NCBI RefSeq assembly: GCF_000379605.1
Contig: NZ_KB902735.1
Span: 142,976-206,975 of the forward strand
Direction of reading: 5' to 3'
Source: Rhizobium giardinii bv. giardinii H152
GTDB taxonomy: Bacteria > Pseudomonadota > Alphaproteobacteria > Rhizobiales > Rhizobiaceae
DNA length: 64,000 nucleotides
Made by a program: the position numbers and the translations under genes. The notes under the pieces are model-generated. The model was not told where the DNA came from, ran no database searches, and worked only from the letters and a program-made list of their open reading frames with translations. This document shows, piece after piece, positions 33,928-42,782 of the stretch (positions are counted from its first letter, which is position 1; each line of letters opens with the position of its first letter).

Positions 33928-34120
33928 CGGAACGCCGGTTAACGCGTGGCGTGACTTTTTTGACAGAGTTACGGGCAAAATCTCGAAACGGTTGAGCTTT
34001 GAGCTCGCCCTTTGTTGCTTGCCCGGGCGCGGAATGTAAAAAGATGGTCAGCCATGGAATCGGTGTTTCGCCGGCCGCGGCCTGCCGATGCAACGGAAAT
34101 CGCGAGAGCTACCCCGCACG

Positions 34121-34570
34121 ATGAAGAACCCGGCCCGTTTCACCACGCTCTTATCCGCTCCCGCACCCGCGTGTCTGATTGCCGTGTCGCTGCTGCTCAG
34201 CGGTTGCGGCACCGTGTCGCGTGATGCCCGCAAGACCGCTAGTACAATGACACCGGAAACCTCGGCGTCCTATATCGCGGCGCTGGGCGGCGGCGTCATC
34301 GGGCGCACGGCCGGTCTTTCGATCAGCAAGGCCGATCGCCAGCGGGCGCTGGAAGCCGAATACCGCGCCCTGGAAGTGGCGCGTGGCGGACAGCCGGTCG
34401 TCTGGGAGGGATCGGGCATCAGTGGCACGGTCGTGGCCGCGGCCCCCTATCAGGTCGGCTCGCAGAACTGCCGTCAATACAGCCATACAGTGACGATCAA
34501 AGGCCAGGAAAGCGTTGCGCGCGGTGCCGCCTGCCGCAATGCGAACGGCACCTGGACGCCGCTGACCTGA
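34121..34570 (+). CDS. 17-kDa surface antigen-type outer membrane lipoprotein
   Basis: 149 residues. The lipobox LLLSGC places the lipidated cysteine near residue 26. A glycine-zipper-like stretch (YIAALGGGVIGRTAGLSISK) and a C-terminal beta domain with a conserved Cys pair (SQNCRQYSHTVTIKGQE, AACRNANGTW) follow, as in the rickettsial 17-kDa antigen family. The role is structural or unknown. ATG 34121 is chosen over 34088 because the signal peptide begins there. It is monocistronic between feuQ and ccmI. Confidence 0.75.
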   Translation: MKNPARFTTLLSAPAPACLIAVSLLLSGCGTVSRDARKTASTMTPETSASYIAALGGGVIGRTAGLSISKADRQRALEAEYRALEVARGGQPVVWEGSGISGTVVAAAPYQVGSQNCRQYSHTVTIKGQESVARGAACRNANGTWTPLT

Positions 34571-34665
34571 CATAGCGGCTGCCTATTGCGGCGAAACGCC
34601 TCAAATCTCCGTCATTTAGCGTTTTCCGATTGGAATGGCGTGTCGCGCATAGTAATTGAGCGCAC

Positions 34666-35820
34666 ATGCTGTTCTGGATCCTCGTTGCCATCCTGACCGC
34701 GGCTGTTGCCGCCGTCCTGCTCCTTCCGCTGCTGCGTGCCGCCGCCGGCGCAGAGGTTCCGCAATCCCATGACGTCGAGGTCTATCGCGACCAGCTCGAG
34801 GAGCTGATGCGCGACGAGAAGAATGGCCTGATTTCCGGCGAGGATGCGGAATTCGCCCGCGCCGAAGTGGCGCGCCGACTGCTGGCGGCGACCGAAGCGG
34901 TAAAGGCAGCGGGACCCGCACAGCCGGCACGGCGGAGCAACCGGCTGGCGCAGATCGCCGTCGTTCTTGTTCTGCCCGCCATCGGCCTCTGTCTTTACCT
35001 GCGGACGGGAAATCCGGACCTGCCGGACGCGCCGCTGGCGGCGCGGTTGGCGAACCCGGGCGACGACATGAATATCCTGATCGCCCGCGCCGAGCAGCAG
35101 CTTGTCGCCAATCCGGAAGACGGGGCGGGCTGGGATGTTCTGGCGCCGATCTACTATCGCAGCGGCCGGATCGAAGATGCCGCCGCCGCGTTCCGCAACG
35201 CCCTTCGTATTCTCGGGCCGACGCCCGCGCGGCTCGGCGGCTATGCCGAAAGCCTGATTGCGCTTGCCGGCGGCTTGATCACCAACGAGGCGCAGGAGGC
35301 GCTGCGCAAATCGCTGGCGATCGAGCCGAACGATCCGCGCGCGCAATTCTATCTGGCGCTGGCGCTGAAGCAGGAAGGCAAGGCGCCGGAAGCGCTTGCG
35401 GCATTCCAGGAAATCATCAAGGCATCGCCGGCGGACGCGCCGTGGCTGCCGCTCGTCAATGAACATATCGCCAGCCTCAAGGCTGGCGGCGCTGCCGCCT
35501 CCGCTGAGCAGGCGGGTACCGCATTGGGCAACCCGACTGCCGACGACGTCGCGGCAGCGCAGACCATGAATGCAGGCGACCGCAACGCCATGATCGAGGG
35601 CATGGTCGCGAGCCTTGCCGAAAAACTGAAGAACGATCCGAAAAACTTCGATGGATGGATGCGGATCATCCGTTCCTATTCCGTGCTTGGCCAGAAAGAC
35701 AAGGCCGCCGAGGCCTTGAAACAGGGTCTGAGCGTCTTTCCAGCCGAGGGCGAACAGGGCAAACAATTGCTGGCTTTGGCAGGCGAACTCGGCCTGACGG
35801 CCGATGGAGGCGTGAAGTGA
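34666..35820 (+). CDS. ccmI: Cytochrome c biogenesis protein CcmI (CycH)
   Basis: 384 residues. Two membrane segments (1-20 and about 93-110) frame a cytoplasmic loop with the CcmI hallmark [20 protein letters not shown]. The periplasmic C-terminal part has TPR-like repeats ([40 protein letters not shown]). CcmI is an apocytochrome chaperone that brings the substrate to CcmFH. It starts a four-gene operon with overlapping stops and starts. The gene for the cytochrome at 2412 is one likely client. Confidence 0.92.
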   Translation: MLFWILVAILTAAVAAVLLLPLLRAAAGAEVPQSHDVEVYRDQLEELMRDEKNGLISGEDAEFARAEVARRLLAATEAVKAAGPAQPARRSNRLAQIAVVLVLPAIGLCLYLRTGNPDLPDAPLAARLANPGDDMNILIARAEQQLVANPEDGAGWDVLAPIYYRSGRIEDAAAAFRNALRILGPTPARLGGYAESLIALAGGLITNEAQEALRKSLAIEPNDPRAQFYLALALKQEGKAPEALAAFQEIIKASPADAPWLPLVNEHIASLKAGGAAASAEQAGTALGNPTADDVAAAQTMNAGDRNAMIEGMVASLAEKLKNDPKNFDGWMRIIRSYSVLGQKDKAAEALKQGLSVFPAEGEQGKQLLALAGELGLTADGGVK

Positions 35821-36269
35821 CCCGCAAGCAGAAGCGTCTGGCAATCATCGGCGGGGGCGTCAGCTTCATCATCGCTGCCGTGCTTCTGGTGATGTTCGCC
35901 TTCAGCCAGGCCGTTGCCTATTTCTATGTTCCCGGCGACCTTGCCAAGGCGCATCTGGCGCCGGGCACCCGCATCCGGCTGGGCGGGCTGGTCGAGGCGG
36001 GATCGGTCAAGCGCGGCGACGGCATGACGGTGAGCTTCAGCGTGACCGATACGCTCGATCGCGTGCCGGTGACATACACGGGCATTCTTCCGGATCTCTT
36101 TCGCGAGGGGCAGGGCGTCGTCGCCGAAGGGGCTTTCGTGGCCGGCAGCCCGGTCTTTGTCGCCGATACGGTGCTCGCCAAGCATGACGAGACCTATATG
36201 CCGAAGGATGTCGCAGACCGGCTGAAGGCGCAGGGCGTATCGCTCGGGGGCAAGGAAAACATCCAATGA
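35817..36269 (+). CDS. ccmE: Heme chaperone CcmE (CycJ)
   Basis: 150 residues. A single N-terminal anchor (residues 8-30) is followed by the OB-fold heme chaperone domain with [19 protein letters not shown] and the covalent heme-binding histidine in [11 protein letters not shown] near residue 122. It passes heme from CcmC to CcmF. GTG 35817 overlaps the ccmI stop (GTGA), so translation is coupled. Confidence 0.95.
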   Translation: MTRKQKRLAIIGGGVSFIIAAVLLVMFAFSQAVAYFYVPGDLAKAHLAPGTRIRLGGLVEAGSVKRGDGMTVSFSVTDTLDRVPVTYTGILPDLFREGQGVVAEGAFVAGSPVFVADTVLAKHDETYMPKDVADRLKAQGVSLGGKENIQ

Positions 36270-38254
36270 TCATCGAACTCGGTCATTACGCGCTGGTATT
36301 GGCGCTTGGCGTGTCGGTCCTGCAGGCGATCATGCCCGTCTTCGGCGCAGCGCGTGGCGACCGGGCGCTGATGGAGATCGGCACGGTCGCGGCGAAGGCG
36401 ACCTTCCTGCTCGTCGCGCTGTCCTTCGGCGTTCTCACCTATGCCCATGTCACCTCGGATTTTTCCGTGCAGAACGTCTGGGAAAATTCGCATTCGCAGA
36501 TACCGCTGATCTACAAGTTCTCCGGCGTCTGGGGCAATCACGAAGGCTCCATGCTGCTGTGGATGCTGATCCTGACGTTCTTTTCGGCCCTGGTCGCGGT
36601 GTTCGGGCACAACCTGCCCGACACGTTGAAGGCCAATGTGCTTGCCGTTCAGGCCTGGATCGCGAGCGCCTTTTCGCTGTTCATTCTCTTGACGTCGAAC
36701 CCGTTCAACCGGCTCGTCGACGTGCCGGGCGAGGGACGCGACCTCAACCCGGTGCTGCAGGATATCGGGCTGGCCATTCATCCGCCGTTGCTTTACCTCG
36801 GCTATGTCGGATTTTCCGTCTGTTTTTCCTTTGCTGTCGCCGCCCTGATCGAGGGCCGCATCGATGCGGCCTGGGCGCGCTGGGTGCGACCCTGGACGCT
36901 CGCCGCCTGGACCTGCCTGACGGCGGGGATCGCGATGGGGTCCTACTGGGCCTATTACGAGCTTGGCTGGGGCGGCTGGTGGTTCTGGGATCCGGTCGAG
37001 AACGCCTCCTTCATTCCCTGGCTTGCAGGGACCGCGCTGCTTCATTCGGCGCTGGTGATGGAGAAGCGCGAAGCGCTGAAGATCTGGACGGTGCTGCTTG
37101 CGATCCTGACATTCTCGATGTCGCTGCTCGGCACGTTCCTCGTCCGCTCCGGCGTGCTCACCTCGGTTCACGCCTTTGCGACCGATCCGACGCGCGGCGT
37201 CTTCATTCTGGTGATCCTGATCCTCTTCATTGGCGGCGCCTTCTCGCTGTTTGCGTTCCGCGCCGCGCATCTCAAGGCGGGTGGGCTGTTCGCGCCGATT
37301 TCACGCGAGGGGGCGCTGGTTCTCAACAACCTGATCCTGACGACCGCCGCGGCAACCGTGTTGACCGGCACGCTCTATCCACTGGTGCTGGAAGCGCTGA
37401 CCGGTGCGAAGATTTCGGTCGGCGCGCCGTTCTTCAACATGACTTTCGGGCTGCTGATGCTGCCGCTGCTTCTGGCGGTGCCGTTCGGGCCGTTGCTTGC
37501 CTGGAAACGCGGCGACCTGCTCGGGGCTGGTCAGCGGCTGTTCGCGGCGGTGGCGATCGGTCTGGTTGCCGGCTGCGCGATCTACTATGCGCAGCATGGC
37601 GGGCCGGTCATGGCGCTGGCGGGGCTGGTGCTGGGGGCCTACATGATCGCCGGCTCGCTGACCGAACTGTTCCTGCGCTCGGGCATCGGCAAGGTGGCGG
37701 GATCCGTGGCGGTTCGGCGCCTTGCGGGATTGCCGCGTTCGGTTTTCGGGACGGCGCTGGCGCATATCGGCCTGGGCGTCACGCTGATCGGCATCGTTGC
37801 GGTCACCGCCTTCGAGACTGAGCATATTGTCGAAATGAAGCCGGGGATGACGGCGGACGCGGGCGGATATACGCTGCGCTTCGATGGATTGCGGGACGGC
37901 AAGGGCCCCAATTACACCGAGCAGTCCGGGCATTTTAGCGTCATGCGGGCGGGCGTGATCGTTACCGAGATGTGGTCGTCGAAACGCCTTTACACGGCGC
38001 GGCGGATGCCGACGACCGAGGCCGGCATCAAGACGTTCGGCCTGAGCCAGCTCTATGTGTCGCTTGGTGATGGCATGGCGGATGGCGGCGTTGTCGTGCG
38101 GATCTGGTGGAAGCCGTTGATCCTCTGCATCTGGGGCGGCGCGCTCGTGATGATGATGGGCGGCGCGGTCTCGCTGAGCGACCGGCGCCTGCGGATCGGC
38201 GCGCCGTCGCGGGCGCGGAAACAGAAGAGACCGGTTCTGGAGCCTGCGCAATGA
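36266..38254 (+). CDS. ccmF: Heme lyase subunit CcmF (CycK)
   Basis: 662 residues with about 15 membrane helices. The WWD heme-handling signature is clear in [20 protein letters not shown] near residue 235, with flanking conserved histidines ([16 protein letters not shown] near 85). CcmF with CcmH and CcmI attaches heme to apocytochromes in the periplasm. Its ATG overlaps the ccmE stop (ATGA) and its stop overlaps the ccmH start, so the operon is tightly coupled. Confidence 0.96.
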   Translation: MIIELGHYALVLALGVSVLQAIMPVFGAARGDRALMEIGTVAAKATFLLVALSFGVLTYAHVTSDFSVQNVWENSHSQIPLIYKFSGVWGNHEGSMLLWMLILTFFSALVAVFGHNLPDTLKANVLAVQAWIASAFSLFILLTSNPFNRLVDVPGEGRDLNPVLQDIGLAIHPPLLYLGYVGFSVCFSFAVAALIEGRIDAAWARWVRPWTLAAWTCLTAGIAMGSYWAYYELGWGGWWFWDPVENASFIPWLAGTALLHSALVMEKREALKIWTVLLAILTFSMSLLGTFLVRSGVLTSVHAFATDPTRGVFILVILILFIGGAFSLFAFRAAHLKAGGLFAPISREGALVLNNLILTTAAATVLTGTLYPLVLEALTGAKISVGAPFFNMTFGLLMLPLLLAVPFGPLLAWKRGDLLGAGQRLFAAVAIGLVAGCAIYYAQHGGPVMALAGLVLGAYMIAGSLTELFLRSGIGKVAGSVAVRRLAGLPRSVFGTALAHIGLGVTLIGIVAVTAFETEHIVEMKPGMTADAGGYTLRFDGLRDGKGPNYTEQSGHFSVMRAGVIVTEMWSSKRLYTARRMPTTEAGIKTFGLSQLYVSLGDGMADGGVVVRIWWKPLILCIWGGALVMMMGGAVSLSDRRLRIGAPSRARKQKRPVLEPAQ

Positions 38255-38712
38255 TCCGGCGGCTGGTCTACGTTGTCTTGCTGTTGCTGTCCGCGTCGCC
38301 GGTCTTCGCCGTCAATCCGGATGAGGTCCTGGCTGACCCGGCGCTCGAGGCGCGCGCCCGGGCGCTTTCGGCGCAACTGCGCTGCATGGTCTGCCAGAAC
38401 CAGTCGATCGACGATTCGAATGCGGAACTGGCCAAGGACCTGCGCGTGCTTGTGCGCGAGCGGATCACCGCGGGGGATTCGGATGAAGCCGTCATCGACT
38501 ATGTCGTTTCGCGCTACGGCGAATTCGTGCTGCTCAAGCCCCGCCTGGAGACAAAGACGCTGCTTCTGTGGGGCGCGCCGATCGTTCTGCTGCTGGCGGG
38601 CGCGGCGGTGATGATCGTTTCCGCCCGGCGACGCAGCGGCAGGGCGACCGGAACGCCGCTCTCGGCAGAGGAGCGGGACAGGCTTGATGCCGTGCTGAAG
38701 GACAGTGAGTAG
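38251..38712 (+). CDS. ccmH: Cytochrome c maturation thiol-reductase CcmH (CycL)
   Basis: 153 residues. A signal peptide (1-20, ending SPVFA) precedes a three-helix domain carrying the redox motif [20 protein letters not shown] near residue 44; a membrane anchor follows at about 108-128. The two cysteines reduce the apocytochrome CXXCH disulfide before heme attachment. It is the last gene of ccmIEFH and overlaps ccmF by four bases. Confidence 0.95.
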   Translation: MIRRLVYVVLLLLSASPVFAVNPDEVLADPALEARARALSAQLRCMVCQNQSIDDSNAELAKDLRVLVRERITAGDSDEAVIDYVVSRYGEFVLLKPRLETKTLLLWGAPIVLLLAGAAVMIVSARRRSGRATGTPLSAEERDRLDAVLKDSE

Positions 38713-38891
38713 TGTCAGTGAGCCATTGCGACTGGCGATGAGACGCGTTTTTCTTCCACTACCCACTGCCGAGCCAACATTACCAAAAGTTCATTTTGCG
38801 GACACAAGTCGGTAAGGTGCGTTCGGCTATTCCTTTTCTCAACGGCTGTTCCTCCAGTCAGCCAGATACATGAAGAGAAAAGGCAAATCGG

Positions 38892-40466
38892 ATGTTTACG
38901 ACAAACGCACTGCGTCCCTCCCTCAAGACCGTTCTGAAGACCTCGACCGTCGCGGGTCTCGCGGCCGTCATGCTTTCAACCGGCATCCCCGCCGCCGTCA
39001 CCCACTCCTTTGCCGCGGCCGTGAAAGTCGAAGCGCCGCAGGTTCCAAGCTTTGCCAATGTGGTTGATGCCGTTTCGCCGGCCGTCGTTTCCGTACGCGT
39101 CCAATCCCGCGCCAATCCTGTTTCCGACGAGGCCGGCGGCGGCTTCACTTTCGATTTCGGCGGCCGCGGCCTGGACGAACTGCCGGATGACCACCCGCTG
39201 AAGCGCTTCTTCAAGGAATTCGGCGGCCCGAACGGCGGCCAGGATAACGACAGGCGCGCCGAGCGAGGCCATGGCCCGCGCGACGGCAAGCCCGGCCGTC
39301 TGCGCCCGACATCACAGGGGTCCGGCTTCTTCATCTCCGAGGACGGCTATCTGGTCACCAACAACCACGTCGTTTCCGACGGTTCGGCATTCACCGTCAT
39401 CCTGAACGACGGCTCAGAACTCAATGCGAAACTGGTCGGCAAGGACAGCCGCACCGATCTCGCCGTACTCAAGGTCGACGACAAGCGCAAATTCACTTTT
39501 GTCACCTGGGCTGACGACAGCAAGGTGCGTGTCGGTGATTGGGTCGTGGCCGTCGGCAACCCATTCGGACTTGGCGGTACCGTCACCTCCGGCATCATTT
39601 CGGCGCGTGGCCGTGATATCGGCTCCGGCCCCTATGACGATTACCTGCAGGTCGATGCAGCCGTGAACCGCGGCAACTCCGGTGGTCCGACCTTCAACCT
39701 CCACGGCGAAGTCGTCGGCATCAACACCGCGATCTTTTCGCCCTCGGGTGGCAACGTCGGTATCGCCTTTGCCATCCCGGCATCCGTTGCCAAGGACGTG
39801 GTGGCCGATCTGATAAAGGACGGCGAAGTTTCCCGCGGTTGGCTCGGCGTGCAGATCCAGCCGGTCGACAAGGATGTTGCTGAATCGCTCGGTCTTTCAG
39901 AAGCCAGCGGCGCACTGGTCGTTGAACCACAGGCCGGTTCCCCGGGTGAAAAGGCCGGTATCAAGAAGGGCGATGTGATCACTGCTGTCAATGGCGACAC
40001 GATCAAGGGACCGCGTGAACTGGCGCGCAAGATCGCCATGATGCGCCCCGGCACGAGCGTCGATGTTGCCCTGTGGCGCGACGGCAAGGCCGAGAGCGTC
40101 AAGCTGGAAATCGGCGCACTGCCGGCCGACACCAAGGACGCCTCAGCCGGCACCGACCAGCAGCAGCAGGAAGAACAGCTGCCTTCGAGCGAGAAGGCGC
40201 TGGCCGACCTCGGCGTCACCGTGACGCCCTCGGAAGACGGCAACGGCGTGACCATCGCCTCGGTCGATCCGGACTCCGACGCCAGCGACCGCGGGCTGAA
40301 GGAAGGCGAGAAGATCGTTTCCGTCAACAATCAGGAGGTCAAGTCGGCTGACGACATCCTCAAGGTGATCGAGGAAGCCAAGAAGGACGGCCGCACCAAG
40401 GCGCTGTTCCAGATCGAGGCCGATAACGCCAGCCGCTTCGTGGCACTACCGATCAGCCAGGGCTGA
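38892..40466 (+). CDS. degP: DegP/Do family periplasmic serine protease
   Basis: 524 residues. A long signal peptide (residues 1-42) is followed by a trypsin-like domain with the catalytic triad His in VTNNHVVSDG (about 158), Asp in RTDLAVLKVDD (about 188) and Ser in RGNSGGP (about 262). Two PDZ domains follow (about 310-400 and 440-520). A Gly/Asp-rich insert with GGQDNDRRAERGHG lies before the protease core. DegP removes misfolded envelope proteins. A terminator follows and a two-component pair lies downstream, a neighbourhood common in rhizobia. Confidence 0.93.
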   Translation: MFTTNALRPSLKTVLKTSTVAGLAAVMLSTGIPAAVTHSFAAAVKVEAPQVPSFANVVDAVSPAVVSVRVQSRANPVSDEAGGGFTFDFGGRGLDELPDDHPLKRFFKEFGGPNGGQDNDRRAERGHGPRDGKPGRLRPTSQGSGFFISEDGYLVTNNHVVSDGSAFTVILNDGSELNAKLVGKDSRTDLAVLKVDDKRKFTFVTWADDSKVRVGDWVVAVGNPFGLGGTVTSGIISARGRDIGSGPYDDYLQVDAAVNRGNSGGPTFNLHGEVVGINTAIFSPSGGNVGIAFAIPASVAKDVVADLIKDGEVSRGWLGVQIQPVDKDVAESLGLSEASGALVVEPQAGSPGEKAGIKKGDVITAVNGDTIKGPRELARKIAMMRPGTSVDVALWRDGKAESVKLEIGALPADTKDASAGTDQQQQEEQLPSSEKALADLGVTVTPSEDGNGVTIASVDPDSDASDRGLKEGEKIVSVNNQEVKSADDILKVIEEAKKDGRTKALFQIEADNASRFVALPISQG

Positions 40467-40483
40467 CGCGGCCCATCGAACAA

Positions 40484-40529
40484 CCGGGCGCCGCGGACCT
40501 TCCGACAAGGTTTCGCGGCGCCCGGCGTT
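40484..40529 (+). terminator. Intrinsic terminator after degP
   Basis: CCGGGCGCCGCG at 40484-40495 and CGCGGCGCCCGG at 40514-40525 form a 12-bp GC-rich stem, followed by CGTTT. The T run is short, but placement directly after degP supports termination. Confidence 0.65.
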
Positions 40530-40629
40530 TCAGGCCATGCCTTGCCTGCTGCACGACGCGCAGGCGGACATGAGCTCGCCAAGGCAAACCGGTTGTGGAA
40601 GACAGGGGTCCGGGACTATGGTCACGCGC

Positions 40630-41319
40630 ATGAAGATTCTGATTATTGAAGATGACCTTGAGGCCGCCGCCTATCTTGCGAAGGCGTTTCGCGAGGCGGG
40701 GATCGTCTCGGATCATGCCAGCGACGGCGAAAGCGGCCTGTTCATGGCCACCGAGAACACTTACGACGTACTTGTCATCGACCGGATGCTGCCGCGCCGC
40801 GACGGGCTTTCCGTTATTTCCGAATTGCGCCGCAAGGGCATCCATACGCCGGTGCTGATCCTGTCGGCCCTTGGCCAGGTCGATGACCGGGTGACCGGCC
40901 TGCGCGCCGGCGGTGACGACTACCTGCCGAAACCCTATGCCTTCAACGAGCTTCTCGCGCGCGTCGAGGTGCTTGGCCGCCGCAAGGGTACGCCGGAGCA
41001 GGACATGGTCTATCGCGTCGGCGATCTGGAGCTCGACCGCCTCTCGCATACGGTGCGCCGGCAGGGGCGGGAGCTTCTCCTGCAACCCCGCGAATTCCGG
41101 TTGCTCGAATATCTGATGAAGAATGCCGGCCAGGTCGTAACGCGCACGATGCTGCTGGAGAATGTCTGGGACTATCATTTCGATCCGCAGACCAACGTCA
41201 TCGACGTACACGTGTCGCGGTTGCGCTCGAAGATCGAGAAGGACTTTGACCAGCCGCTGCTGCGCACCGTCCGCGGTGCCGGCTACATGATCAAGGAAGA
41301 CGGACGCACGGACGCATGA
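40630..41319 (+). CDS. OmpR-family response regulator
   Basis: 229 residues. The receiver domain starts MKILIIEDDLEAAAYLAKAF, with the phosphoacceptor Asp in VIDRMLPRRDG near residue 51 and Lys in LPKPYAFNELLAR. The winged helix has LQPREFRLLEYLMKNAGQVV and NVIDVHVSRLRSKI. It forms a two-gene unit with the kinase whose ATG overlaps its stop. Lying after degP, it may respond to envelope stress, which is inference. ATG 40618 (MVTRMK) is an alternative start. Confidence 0.9.
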   Translation: MKILIIEDDLEAAAYLAKAFREAGIVSDHASDGESGLFMATENTYDVLVIDRMLPRRDGLSVISELRRKGIHTPVLILSALGQVDDRVTGLRAGGDDYLPKPYAFNELLARVEVLGRRKGTPEQDMVYRVGDLELDRLSHTVRRQGRELLLQPREFRLLEYLMKNAGQVVTRTMLLENVWDYHFDPQTNVIDVHVSRLRSKIEKDFDQPLLRTVRGAGYMIKEDGRTDA

Positions 41320-42725
41320 GCAGACTGCGCGTCCTTTTTCGCACGACTGCCGTTCGCCTGTCGGCGCTGTATCTTCTGCTGTTTTCGCTTTGCGCGGCCT
41401 TTCTCGTCTTCTACGTCACGGCGATGTCGCAACGGCTGCTGGAACAGCAGACGAGGGATGCCGTGACGGCGGAAGTTTCCCAGATCGAGGAGATCTACAG
41501 CCGGGCGGGCGTCAATGGCTTGCTGCGGACGCTGGAGCGCCGGGCGCGGCAGCCCGGTGCCAATCTCTATGTCATTGCCGGGCCGACCGGCGAAATCCTT
41601 GCCGGCAACGTTGCTTCGCTGCAGCCTGGGTTTCTCGACCAGGAGGGCTGGACGGGCGAAGCCTTCCGCTATCAGCGCTACACTGACGAAAGCCGCAAGG
41701 AAACCCATGTGGCGCTTGCGCATGTTCTGGTGCTAAACAATGGGCTTCGCATCCTCGTCGGCCGCGACCTGCAGGAACCGGAGAAATTCCGCGTGCTTGT
41801 GCGCCAGGCGCTGGTCGTTGCTCTCGGCATCATGGGGATCGGCGCGCTGATCATCTGGTTTGCCATCGGTCGCAACGCACTGAAGCGGATCGACCGCATG
41901 TCGGACGCCAGCACGCGGATCATGGCGGGCGACCTGTCGCAGCGGCTGCCCATGAGCGGCTCCGGCGATGAGTTCGACCGGCTCTCGGAATCTCTCAACG
42001 CCATGCTGGGCCGGATCGAAAAGCTGAACGAAGGCTTGCGCCAGGTCTCCGACAACATCGCCCACGACCTGAAGACGCCTCTCACGCGTCTGCGCAACAA
42101 GGCCGAAGCCGCACTGGCGCACAAGGCGACGAATGCCGGTTACCGCGCTTCACTGGAAGAGATCATCGGCGAATCCGACCAGCTGATCCGCACGTTCAAC
42201 GCGCTCTTGATGATTTCGCGCGTCGAGGCGGGTTCGGCGGCTGCGGAAATGAGCGATGTCGACCTTTCACAGAGCGTTGCCGATTGCGTCGAGCTCTATG
42301 AGCCGCTGGCCGACGAACAGGCGCTGAAACTGGAAGCCGACGTGCCGCCCGATATCCACGTGTCCGGCAATCGCGAACTGATCGGGCAGGCGCTCGGCAA
42401 CCTGATCGACAACGCCATCAAATATTCCGAGGGCAGCGACAATCCGCTGATCAAGGTCAGCCTTGCGAAACGGGATGGGACGATCGCGGTTTCAGTGGCA
42501 GATCATGGGTCCGGCATTCCGGCGGACAAACGCGGCGATGTCGTCGGGCGCTTCGTACGGCTGGACGAAAGCCGCAGCAAGCCCGGAACCGGTCTTGGCC
42601 TGTCGCTCGTCGAAGCGGTGATGGAGATGCATCAAGGGCGCCTCGAATTGAGCGATACGGTGCCGGATGCTGAAAACAATCGCGGTTTGACGGCCAGCAT
42701 GGTTTTCGCGCCGCCTTCCGGCTGA
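41316..42725 (+). CDS. Sensor histidine kinase (partner of the regulator at 40630)
   Basis: 469 residues. Two membrane segments (about 13-35 and 165-188) flank a periplasmic domain of about 130 residues. A HAMP domain (RNALKRIDRMSDASTRIMAG) leads to the H-box NIAHDLKTPLTRLRNKAEAA near residue 250, the N-box LGNLIDNAIKYSEG, and G boxes VADHGSGIP and GTGLGLSLVEAV. The start overlaps the regulator stop (ATGA). The signal is unknown. Confidence 0.9.
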   Translation: MSRLRVLFRTTAVRLSALYLLLFSLCAAFLVFYVTAMSQRLLEQQTRDAVTAEVSQIEEIYSRAGVNGLLRTLERRARQPGANLYVIAGPTGEILAGNVASLQPGFLDQEGWTGEAFRYQRYTDESRKETHVALAHVLVLNNGLRILVGRDLQEPEKFRVLVRQALVVALGIMGIGALIIWFAIGRNALKRIDRMSDASTRIMAGDLSQRLPMSGSGDEFDRLSESLNAMLGRIEKLNEGLRQVSDNIAHDLKTPLTRLRNKAEAALAHKATNAGYRASLEEIIGESDQLIRTFNALLMISRVEAGSAAAEMSDVDLSQSVADCVELYEPLADEQALKLEADVPPDIHVSGNRELIGQALGNLIDNAIKYSEGSDNPLIKVSLAKRDGTIAVSVADHGSGIPADKRGDVVGRFVRLDESRSKPGTGLGLSLVEAVMEMHQGRLELSDTVPDAENNRGLTASMVFAPPSG

Positions 42726-42782
42726 TAGGCATGGGGAGCAGGGAGCGGCTAAGATTTCCGAAACCTGCCTGGGAGGGCGACG